From the NCBI GenBank assembly GCA_964441595.1, contig CAYTXM010000019.1:1-10988 (forward strand): DNA of 10,988 nucleotides. The letters run 5' to 3'. The notes beneath the pieces were generated by a model. It saw only the letters and a program-made list of their open reading frames with translations, was not told the DNA's origin and did no database searches. The position numbers were made by a program, and so were the translations under genes. The DNA is from DAOVIY01 sp964441595 (GTDB taxonomy: Bacteria > Patescibacteriota > Minisyncoccia > UBA6257). This document shows positions 1 through 5,963 of the stretch, piece after piece (position 1 is the stretch's first letter; each line of letters begins with the position of its first letter).

Positions 1-257
1 TTTATCCATGTTATAAAATGCTTACTCAATCTCCAACATCTCCAGAAATTTTAATCAATACTTATGAAATCGGTAAAAAAGTGGGATTGCGATATGTTTA
101 TACTGGAAATATACCAGACTCTAATTATGAAAGTACTTTTTGTCCAAAATGCAATTCTCTTATAGTAGAACGATGGGGCATGGAGACATTAGTAAATAAT
201 TTAAAAGATGGAGTATGTATTAAATGTAAAACAAAGATAAAGGGAATATGGAGATAA
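1..257 (+). CDS. amrS: AmmeMemoRadiSam system radical SAM enzyme, C-terminal fragment
   Basis: This is the 3' end of a gene that begins before the window. The frame is open to the first base and reads Y-P-C-Y-K-M directly upstream of the first ATG at 18, so that ATG is internal. The fragment matches the end of the AmrS family: a GLRYVYTGN stretch followed by a four-cysteine knuckle made of CPKC and CIKC, ending in an I-x-G-x-W tail. In the family the radical SAM core, with its CxxxCxxC cluster motif, lies N-terminal and would be outside the window. The substrate and reaction of the bacterial enzyme are not firmly known to me. The stop at 255-257 lies inside the next gene (10 bp overlap), and the downstream neighbours are the two expected partners, which strongly supports the assignment. 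Confidence 0.88.
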   Translation, partial: YPCYKMLTQSPTSPEILINTYEIGKKVGLRYVYTGNIPDSNYESTFCPKCNSLIVERWGMETLVNNLKDGVCIKCKTKIKGIWR

Positions 258-1042
258 GGCATCCAATTGTATCTGGTAGTTTTTATCCTAATGATCCTGA
301 TATTTTAAAACAACAAATCAAGGGTTTTTTGGATAATGCGACAGTGGAAAAACATCAATTATCAATAAGAGCCCTCATCGTTCCTCATGCAGGATATGTG
401 TATTCTGGTTCAGTAGCTGCATATGCATTTAAACTTATAGAGAATTGTTCATATAAAAAGATTTTTCTCTTAGGACCTAGCCATCATTTTTCATTTGATA
501 ATCTTGTTTCTTGCGCTAAGGGATATTGGCAAACACCATTGGGCAAAGTGGAACAATTGTCAAAAGGTGATTTTTCAAAACTTAAGAATAAAAAAGAAAT
601 TATCGAATCATCTGAGATTCACCAGCCTGAACATTCATTAGAGGTCCAGTTGCCATTCTTGCAAACAGTTTTAAATGATTTTCAGATTTTTCCTTTATTA
701 ACAAGCAATATCATTGATTATAAAAAGATAGGTGATATTTTGCTGTCAATTTATGATGAGAGAACTCTTTTTTTAATTAGTTCTGATTTAAGCCATTATT
801 TACCATATAATGAAGCAAAAATGATAGATAAGGTAACAATAGACGCTATATTAGCTAATGATATCAAACGATTTAATGAATATGGTAATGCTTGCGGAAA
901 AACATCAATTGAAATCTTATTAAATATCGCGCATAAAAAACAATGGAAATCTAAGCTCTTATGCGCTATGAATTCTGGAGAAACTAGCGGAGATAAAAGT
1001 CAGGTAGTAGGTTACGCGAGCATTGCATTTTATGAACAATAA
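248..1042 (+). CDS. amrB: AmmeMemoRadiSam system protein B (MEMO family)
   Basis: This 264-residue protein is full length for the MEMO family, which shares its fold with non-haem-iron class III extradiol dioxygenases. The N-terminus (RHPIVSGSFYP, residues 4-14) is the expected family start, so ATG 248 is chosen. Visible conserved residues are H47 in VPHAGYVYSG, H79-H80 in GPSHH, H125/H129 in the HQPEHSLEVQLPF block, D180 and H183 in SSDLSH, and C216 in NACGKTS. The C-terminus carries the GETSGD...VVGYASIAF signature. Human MEMO1 binds metal through equivalent His/His/His/Cys positions, so iron or copper binding is plausible but inferred. No membrane segment is seen. A weak AAAGGG lies only three to four bases before the start. 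The gene overlaps amrS by 10 bp and amrA by 11 bp, implying translational coupling of the set. Confidence 0.93.
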   Translation: MEIRHPIVSGSFYPNDPDILKQQIKGFLDNATVEKHQLSIRALIVPHAGYVYSGSVAAYAFKLIENCSYKKIFLLGPSHHFSFDNLVSCAKGYWQTPLGKVEQLSKGDFSKLKNKKEIIESSEIHQPEHSLEVQLPFLQTVLNDFQIFPLLTSNIIDYKKIGDILLSIYDERTLFLISSDLSHYLPYNEAKMIDKVTIDAILANDIKRFNEYGNACGKTSIEILLNIAHKKQWKSKLLCAMNSGETSGDKSQVVGYASIAFYEQ

Positions 1043-1595
1043 AAACAAACAATATCTTCTAAAATTAGCCAGGAGGACTATGCAAAAATACTTTCAAGAC
1101 GAAGGAATCCTTCAAGTTGATGAAGATGATTTACCCCAAACTTTAAAAGAAAAAGGAGGAACTTTTGTCACTTTATGGAAAAATAATGGATTAAGAGGAT
1201 GCATAGGTGATTTAGAAAGTAAAAAACCAATCTATCAAAGCGTGATTGATAATTGTTTGGCAAGCGCTCTGCTTGATTCTCGTTTTACGCCTTTAAAAAA
1301 TGACGAATTAAATGATATAAAGATAGAAATTTCTATTTTATCAGAATTAAAAAAACTTCCAGATTTTACCAGTTCAAACGCTTTTCTTAAATATTTAGAT
1401 AAATATAAGTTAGGTTTGTTAATAAAAAAAGGAGGCTATCAAGCCACCTTCTTGCCGCAGGTTTGGGAAGATTTAACTTCTGCCGAATTATTTATTTCTC
1501 ATTTATGCGAAAAAGCTGGGCTAGAAAAAGATGAATGGAAAAAAGTGGATTTAGAAATCTATCAATATAGCGCAGAAGTTTTTAAAGAAGGATAG
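1032..1595 (+). CDS. amrA: AmmeMemoRadiSam system protein A (AMMECR1 family)
   Basis: This is a 187-residue protein of the AMMECR1 family. The hallmark LRGCIG is at residues 54-59 with C57, followed by SALLDSRFTPL, the strand IEISILSEL and KKGGYQATFLPQVW near the C-terminus, all in family order. The family has no established catalytic activity, but the invariant LRGCIG surface suggests ligand or substrate binding. I use ATG 1032 rather than the in-frame TTG at 1023, because the family normally starts close to the first helix (here KQYLLKLARRTM) and ATG gives the 11 bp overlap typical of this operon. No Shine-Dalgarno sequence precedes it, so initiation probably depends on ribosomes finishing amrB. 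Its 3' end overlaps the convergent amidase gene by 34 bp. Confidence 0.92.
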   Translation: MNNKNKQYLLKLARRTMQKYFQDEGILQVDEDDLPQTLKEKGGTFVTLWKNNGLRGCIGDLESKKPIYQSVIDNCLASALLDSRFTPLKNDELNDIKIEISILSELKKLPDFTSSNAFLKYLDKYKLGLLIKKGGYQATFLPQVWEDLTSAELFISHLCEKAGLEKDEWKKVDLEIYQYSAEVFKEG

Positions 1596-2554
1596 ATTAA
1601 TTCTCTAAGATATTCTGGATCTACTCCCGGACATTCTGTCGGTTCTTCCCTAATATCCAGTTCCATATGTCCTTTTATGATATTTTTATTCATTTCCCGG
1701 CCAGATAAGTCTGGTTTTCTAAGATAAAATTTTTCTTGGTTAATATTTAATTTATATTCAATAATCAAATATTTAATAAGATTAATAAAAGATTCTTCCA
1801 TTGCCTTAGTTAATTTATCGTGTCCAGGACGAAAATCACCCATTAAAGAAATACCTATAGTTCCTTTGTTATGCCCATAAGCATGAATTCCCACTGAATA
1901 CTTTCCTCCTAAACTGCCTTCGTAAATGCGTCCAGCGCCATCTATTAAATAATGATATCCAATATCTCTCCATTTTCTTTGCACAGCTGTCATGAGATAG
2001 ATTTTCCGCAATTCTTTTTTTGATTCTTCAAAATTTGTAGTAAATTTTCCAGCAGTATGATGAACAATAATTTCTTCTACTGGTAGATAATTATACACAA
2101 AACCATTTTCTTTTTTCATGCTTTGTAGAAATAAATCATCGTATGATTTAAAATTCTGGTTGTAATTAATCAATAGTTCAAGGGATTTCCAATATTCTTT
2201 TTCAGAAAATGTGTCTTCAGGATTATATCTATCTTCATAGCAATAGTTTTTCTTACAAAAATTCTCTATAAATTGAGGATCAGAATAACGATTATCAGCG
2301 CCCCATTCTTCTCTACTAATTATTTTTATATTTTCATTACCTAATATTCTTTGCCCATACGTTTTATAAAAATTAGCTAAATTGATATGTGGAGGAATCT
2401 CAATAGAATCAATAATTGTTTTTGTGTTTGGTTGGATTAACGATGAAGTAAAATGACTTTTTTCCATTACTTTATTATTAATGAAAAAACTAAAAGCAAC
2501 AAGCAAAAAAAAGCTCAAAATTATTAAATAGTATTTTTTAAAAAATGAAAACAT
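1562..2554 (-). CDS. Membrane-anchored N-acetylmuramoyl-L-alanine amidase (PGRP/Amidase_2 family)
   Basis: This 330-residue protein probably cleaves the bond between MurNAc and L-Ala of peptidoglycan outside the membrane. Residues 8-26 form a hydrophobic N-terminal segment with a short basic lead (FKKYY), fitting a signal anchor. The amidase domain starts with ISREEWGAD (79-87) and continues with IVHHTAG (163-169), W195-RDIGYHYLID-G-RIYEG, the GHNKGTIGISLMGDF block, GHMELD (295-300) and TECPG (307-311). Expected zinc ligands are H165, H296 and C308, with Y200 the conserved catalytic tyrosine, so the enzyme looks active. Unusual is a segment of about 70 residues (88-158) between WGAD and IVHHTAG, where typical PGRP domains have about 20; it carries C100 and C105. 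The start codon directly abuts the fmt stop (TAA then ATG), making this the last gene of the priA-def-fmt operon. Confidence 0.9.
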   Translation of the reverse strand: MFSFFKKYYLIILSFFLLVAFSFFINNKVMEKSHFTSSLIQPNTKTIIDSIEIPPHINLANFYKTYGQRILGNENIKIISREEWGADNRYSDPQFIENFCKKNYCYEDRYNPEDTFSEKEYWKSLELLINYNQNFKSYDDLFLQSMKKENGFVYNYLPVEEIIVHHTAGKFTTNFEESKKELRKIYLMTAVQRKWRDIGYHYLIDGAGRIYEGSLGGKYSVGIHAYGHNKGTIGISLMGDFRPGHDKLTKAMEESFINLIKYLIIEYKLNINQEKFYLRKPDLSGREMNKNIIKGHMELDIREEPTECPGVDPEYLRELIYPSLKTSALY

Positions 2555-3460
2555 TTAAAAATTAGTTTTTAATATCCATTGATTGCCCCTTAAAAAACTT
2601 TCGCCATCCATTGTTTTTTTACCTGCTGGTCTTAATTCTTCAATAATATAAATTCCTTTACCACATTTAACTGCCAGTTTATTTTCAAATTGAAAAACAA
2701 AACCTGCTGGTTTATCAACGCAAAGTGATGGATTATCTACTGGATAGCCTTTTACTATTTTAATAATTATATTATCTCCAATAGTAAAAACTCCTGGTTT
2801 AGGGTTTAAAGCCCTCACTTTTCTATCTATTTCTAAAGCTGATTTTTCCCAATTTATTTTTTCATCTTTAGGTAAAATTTTATGGCAATAACTTGCTAAA
2901 GAATGATCTTGTGGTATTGGTTTAATTTTTCCTTCAAACCACTTAGGAACGGTTTTGATTATAATATCTGCTCCTAAAATTGCCAATTCTTGCATTAACT
3001 CTAAATAAGTAATGCCTGTATTTTCTATTTTGTATTCTGCATTCTGTATAATTGGTCCATGATCTATTTCTTCATCCATTAAAAATAAAGAAACGCCTGT
3101 TTTGTTATTGCCTGCTAAAATAGTTGATTGAATAGGAGTAGCTCCGCGCCAATTAGGTAAAAGAGATGGATGAAGATTTAAAACTCCTTTTTTAGGAATT
3201 GATAGCAATTTTGAAGGAATAATTTTTCCATAAGCGGTAAGAATTACTAGATCGGGATTATAATCTTTAAAACTTGACAAAAACTGTTCATTTTCTAATT
3301 TTTCTGGCCTAAGCACAGGAATATTACTTTGTTTAGCTAAATCATAAACAGGAGTAGGGGAAGGAGCAGTGACAACTAAAACAGGATTCATACCAAAATC
3401 AAGAAGTTTGTTAAGTATTATTTTTGCAAATTCAGATGAACCAAAGAAGATAAAACGCAT
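2555..3460 (-). CDS. fmt: Methionyl-tRNA formyltransferase
   Basis: This cytoplasmic enzyme transfers formyl from 10-formyl-tetrahydrofolate to Met-tRNA(fMet). The 301 residues begin with the FFGSSEFA nucleotide-fold start. Catalytic-type residues are N95 and H97 in LNLHPSLLPNWRGATPIQ and D133 in DEEIDHGPI. The C-terminal RNA-binding domain (about 203-301) is complete, with RALNPKPGVFT and RPAGKKTMDGESFLRG. The oddity is near residues 31-36. Where E. coli Fmt has the loop TQPDRPAGRGKKLMPSPV, this protein has only TAPSPTPV, about ten residues shorter in frame. The missing stretch holds the arginine that in E. coli reads the initiator tRNA acceptor end. It lies 4 bp after def and abuts the amidase. 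The def-fmt order is classical, so identity is secure. Confidence 0.95.
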   Translation of the reverse strand: MRFIFFGSSEFAKIILNKLLDFGMNPVLVVTAPSPTPVYDLAKQSNIPVLRPEKLENEQFLSSFKDYNPDLVILTAYGKIIPSKLLSIPKKGVLNLHPSLLPNWRGATPIQSTILAGNNKTGVSLFLMDEEIDHGPIIQNAEYKIENTGITYLELMQELAILGADIIIKTVPKWFEGKIKPIPQDHSLASYCHKILPKDEKINWEKSALEIDRKVRALNPKPGVFTIGDNIIIKIVKGYPVDNPSLCVDKPAGFVFQFENKLAVKCGKGIYIIEELRPAGKKTMDGESFLRGNQWILKTNF

Positions 3461-3464
3461 ATTT

Positions 3465-3935
3465 TTATAGAGCCGTTGTTTTTTTTGTATTTTCTGTTAT
3501 GTTTTTTGCTTTATCAATAAATAGTATGCCATCAAGATGATCTAATTCATGCTGAATTACTCTAGCCAGTAAACCAAATGCTTTCATTTTTATCTTTTTA
3601 CCGTCAAAATTAATAGCTTTCAAAATTATTTTCTTTGGTCTTTCAACTTCACCATAAATATTTGGTAAGCTTAAACATCCTTCTTCTGTTACTAAAGTTT
3701 CTGGAAAAGATTTTATAATTTCAGGATTGATAAAGGCATAAAACCTATCATCTACTTCACAAATAATAATACGAGTAGGTTCTCCCACTTGAATTGCCGC
3801 CAACCCGACTCCATTATTTTGCCTCATTACTTCTTTCATTTGTTCAATTAAACTACGCACCCCTGCATCAATATGTTTTACGGGAAGGCTTTTTTGTTTT
3901 AAGGTTTTGTTATTTTCTCCGGTAAGTATTTCCAT
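3465..3935 (-). CDS. def: Peptide deformylase
   Basis: This metalloenzyme removes the N-formyl group from nascent proteins at the ribosome. The 156 residues contain all three family motifs: GVGLAAIQ (42-49), EGCLS (85-89) and QHELDHL (128-134). Metal ligands are therefore C87, H129 and H133, and E130 is the catalytic glutamate. The protein looks active and of ordinary short (type 1-like) length, with a tail of about 15 residues rich in Lys, Asn and Thr. Its ATG directly abuts the stop of the upstream priA second part (TAA then ATG), and fmt follows after 4 bp. Formylation and deformylation genes are thus made together. No separate Shine-Dalgarno sequence is evident, so coupling to upstream translation is likely. 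Confidence 0.96.
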   Translation of the reverse strand: MEILTGENNKTLKQKSLPVKHIDAGVRSLIEQMKEVMRQNNGVGLAAIQVGEPTRIIICEVDDRFYAFINPEIIKSFPETLVTEEGCLSLPNIYGEVERPKKIILKAINFDGKKIKMKAFGLLARVIQHELDHLDGILFIDKAKNITENTKKTTAL

Positions 3936-5036
3936 TTATAATATATTTATTGGATTAACATCAATTTTCCAGTTTAAGGGAACGTATTTTAAAACTATAT
4001 TTCTTAATGCCAATTCTTTTTTAGTTAAAACAGGTGAAAGCAAACTTAGCCCTAATAAAGTATTCGCCTCTTCTTTAACATTACTTTCAAAGTACCTATA
4101 TTTTACCAGAATATTCCATTTATAAAAGCCTTTTTCTTTAAAAACAAAAGCTTGCGCAGGTCCTAAAATGATAAAATTTTTCTGAAAATCTTCTGGAATT
4201 AATTTATTTATAACTTGTTCTAACTTATCTTTTGTTTCCTCAGCTTCTTTTATCCCTCTTCTTTGGTCTTTATGAGTAAGTGTCAACTTTATTAATTGAA
4301 CATAAGGAGGCCAAAGATAATCTTTCCGCCATTTTTTTTCTTCTTGTAGAAATTTTTCTTCTTTATTCTCTATAAAATACTTGAATAATTTATTATCGGG
4401 AATTAATGTTTGTATTATTAATTTTTCTTTAGATAAAGATTTTAATTTTAAAAGGTTAAAAAATACTCTTTCTTCGCTATAATAATCTGGTAAGAAAAGC
4501 GCGGGGTCAACAGAGGCTACAATTACTAAATCAGCAACTTCCAATTGAGGTCTTAAAAGAGCTTCGGTCCCTATTAATATTTTGATATTTCCTTTATTAA
4601 ATTTATCAAAAATATCCAACTCTTGTTGATCAGGCATTTCTCCTTCAATTAGCGCAAAAGGCGGCGTTGGAATAATAAATTTTTTAATTTCTTCAGCAAT
4701 TCTTTCTATACCAACGCCTAAGGGTTTAAGCTTATAACCCCCACATTTAGGACAAACTGAAGGCATAAAGGCGCTATAATTACAATGATGACAAACGAGC
4801 TTAGATTTGTTATGAAATCCTAATGGAATATCACAATTAGGGCATTTAAATACAAAGCCGCATTCCTGGCATATAATACTTGTTGCTAACCCCTTTCTAT
4901 TAATAAAAATAACAATTTTCTTATTTTCTTTTAATGCCTTTTGAATTTCAATTAGAACATCAGAAGAAATGGCCTGAAATGGTTTTTTTTCTTTCCTAAT
5001 CTTTTTTAAATCAATAATTTTAACAATAGGCATCAT
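3936..5036 (-). CDS. priA: PriA-like protein, C-terminal part (zinc-binding and second helicase lobe, ATPase motifs degenerate)
   Basis: These 366 residues match the C-terminal half of the primosomal helicase PriA. NRKG (46-49) precedes a full set of eight zinc cysteines, C56, C59, C65, C68, C82, C85, C95 and C98, in the CxxC...CxxC pattern that PriA inserts in lobe 2. GVGIERIAEE, then LPDYYSEER (182-190), IIQT and WPPY also align. The ATPase parts are lost. Motif V, normally GTQM-x-KG-x-DF, reads GTEALLRPQLE (156-166), and motif VI, QVAGRAGR, is replaced by LKLKSLSKE (around 196-204). The C-terminal domain (about 220-366) is retained. The start ATG overlaps the stop of the upstream N-terminal part by 4 bp (ATGA). 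Position in front of def-fmt supports the PriA assignment. A non-helicase structural role at forks is inference. Confidence 0.85.
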   Translation of the reverse strand: MMPIVKIIDLKKIRKEKKPFQAISSDVLIEIQKALKENKKIVIFINRKGLATSIICQECGFVFKCPNCDIPLGFHNKSKLVCHHCNYSAFMPSVCPKCGGYKLKPLGVGIERIAEEIKKFIIPTPPFALIEGEMPDQQELDIFDKFNKGNIKILIGTEALLRPQLEVADLVIVASVDPALFLPDYYSEERVFFNLLKLKSLSKEKLIIQTLIPDNKLFKYFIENKEEKFLQEEKKWRKDYLWPPYVQLIKLTLTHKDQRRGIKEAEETKDKLEQVINKLIPEDFQKNFIILGPAQAFVFKEKGFYKWNILVKYRYFESNVKEEANTLLGLSLLSPVLTKKELALRNIVLKYVPLNWKIDVNPINIL

Positions 5037-5872
5037 GATAAATAATAGATAATTGAAGTATTATAATATAAGGCTAAATAATTAATCAGAAAAACCGTGT
5101 TATGATAAGGTTTTTGATCCCATGATTTATAAGAATTGTTATTTCCATCAACTACAACTATAAGTCCTAAATTTTGCCATGGTAAAAATGGTGAAGAACG
5201 TCGTCCTATAATTAATTGCGCTTTCCGAGAATTAACTTTTGTCCATAAAGAATTAAATTCTTTAACTTTTAAATCGTTTGATGAAATAAAAATTGGTTCG
5301 GAAATTTCAGATGATAATTTTGTAAAGTAGTAATTTTGATAAAAAATAGTTGGGACAAGAATTAATACCTGTTTTTTATTTTTAAGATTTACTTTTATCT
5401 CTTTAACAACATTAGAAAAATCACGAGAACTTATTTTCTTTATTTTTTCTTTTTTTGTTTTTAAAATTGATGGGTCAAAATATTTTGGAAATTCTTTTTC
5501 TTCAATATATAATTTTTCTATATGTTTAATTAAAGATTTTATTCGGCGTGGTAAGATAGTTTTTAAACATAATGAGATTGGGTAAAAATAATAATGAGAG
5601 ATAAAATCAGATAAAACAAAAAAAAATGGTGGGACTATTTGTCTCGAAGAAATAACTTTATTTATTGGCTTTAAAACAAAATCAGCCTTTTTTAAAGCCG
5701 CTTTTTTTGAGGATACAGAGACTGAATTCAATACTACTGCCACTACACTTCTATTTCTTAATGGTATTTCAACCATAGATCCTTTTATCAAATCTGACTT
5801 ATAAAAATAAGAAAAAATTTGTGGTTGTGGTCTTGGAATATTAGTTAATGGAATTACGCTGATAATAAACAT
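5033..5872 (-). CDS. priA: PriA-like protein, N-terminal part (DNA-binding domain and first helicase lobe without Walker A)
   Basis: These 279 residues match the N-terminal half of PriA. Residues 1-70 resemble the 3'-DNA-end-binding domain (GSMVEIPLRNRSVVAVV), a linker with FISHYYFYPISLCLKTILP follows, and then a lobe-1-like region. QVLILVPTI (168-176) and IIGRRSSPFLPWQNLGLIVVVDG (221-243) align with PriA motifs Ia and II. The Walker A motif GSGKTE is replaced by ISSRDF (147-152), and the DEEH box by DGNN (242-245). The protein stops (LS, TGA) where motif III (SAT) should follow. Lobe 1 therefore seems unable to bind or hydrolyse ATP normally. A Shine-Dalgarno-like AAAAGG lies six bases before the ATG at 5872, unlike most genes here. 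It is the first gene of the operon priA-priA-def-fmt-amidase and is divergent from murC. Confidence 0.78.
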   Translation of the reverse strand: MFIISVIPLTNIPRPQPQIFSYFYKSDLIKGSMVEIPLRNRSVVAVVLNSVSVSSKKAALKKADFVLKPINKVISSRQIVPPFFFVLSDFISHYYFYPISLCLKTILPRRIKSLIKHIEKLYIEEKEFPKYFDPSILKTKKEKIKKISSRDFSNVVKEIKVNLKNKKQVLILVPTIFYQNYYFTKLSSEISEPIFISSNDLKVKEFNSLWTKVNSRKAQLIIGRRSSPFLPWQNLGLIVVVDGNNNSYKSWDQKPYHNTVFLINYLALYYNTSIIYYLS

Positions 5873-5888
5873 TTTATGCCTTTTCTTT

Positions 5889-5917
5889 ATTTTATCTTAT
5901 TTTCCTTGTGATTTCCA
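5889..5917 (-). promoter_or_regulatory. Possible promoter of the priA-def-fmt-amidase operon
   Basis: On the minus strand a TGGAAA hexamer (5912-5917) and a TAAAAT hexamer (5889-5894) are separated by 17 bp, upstream of the first gene of the operon. The -10 matches consensus at five of six bases and the -35 at four of six. It would give a leader of roughly 10 nt holding the AAAAGG ribosome site. AT-rich background makes such matches cheap, so this is tentative. Confidence 0.3.
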
Positions 5918-5927
5918 GTGGCTAAAA

Positions 5928-5957
5928 TTGACAAAAACAGTATTTAAACTGTATAAT
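5928..5957 (+). promoter_or_regulatory. Strong sigma70-type promoter for murC, predicted leaderless
   Basis: A perfect TTGACA (5928-5933) and a perfect TATAAT (5952-5957) are separated by 18 bp. The normal start point, about seven bases after the -10 box, falls on the ATG of murC at 5964. The transcript would therefore begin at or within a base or two of the start codon. No Shine-Dalgarno sequence lies between the promoter and the ATG, which fits. This is the only two-hexamer consensus match I found in the window. Confidence 0.8.
5937..5952. promoter_or_regulatory. Imperfect inverted repeat in the murC promoter spacer
   Basis: ACAGT and ACTGT form 5 bp arms around a 6 bp AT centre. The repeat fills the spacer between the -35 and -10 boxes and touches the first base of TATAAT. 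A dimeric repressor could bind here, and binding would block RNA polymerase. The arms are short and could be chance. Confidence 0.3.
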
Positions 5958-5963
5958 AACCAA

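Noticed and set aside
18..257. Independent small zinc-knuckle protein starting at ATG 18
   Set aside because: The frame is open to the window edge, and the upstream residues and the neighbours match the C-terminus of AmrS.
1023..1031. TTG start for amrA
   Set aside because: It adds only M-H-F, with no Shine-Dalgarno sequence. ATG 1032 fits the family N-terminus and the coupling overlap.
3907..4125. Open frame on the plus strand opposite priA and def
   Set aside because: It is an antisense shadow of two well-supported genes, with no recognisable motif or upstream signals.
5136..5330. Open frame on the plus strand opposite the priA N-terminal part
   Set aside because: It is an antisense shadow; its composition follows the opposite coding strand and it has no domain.
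3936..5872. Two unrelated hypothetical proteins rather than PriA
   Set aside because: Motif order, the eight-cysteine zinc region, LPDYYSEER and the priA-def-fmt gene order all point to PriA.
5928..5963. TTG start of murC giving a 12-residue N-terminal extension
   Set aside because: The TTG is the beginning of a perfect TTGACA box paired with TATAAT. The extension is not expected in MurC, and ATG 5964 gives the normal N-terminus.
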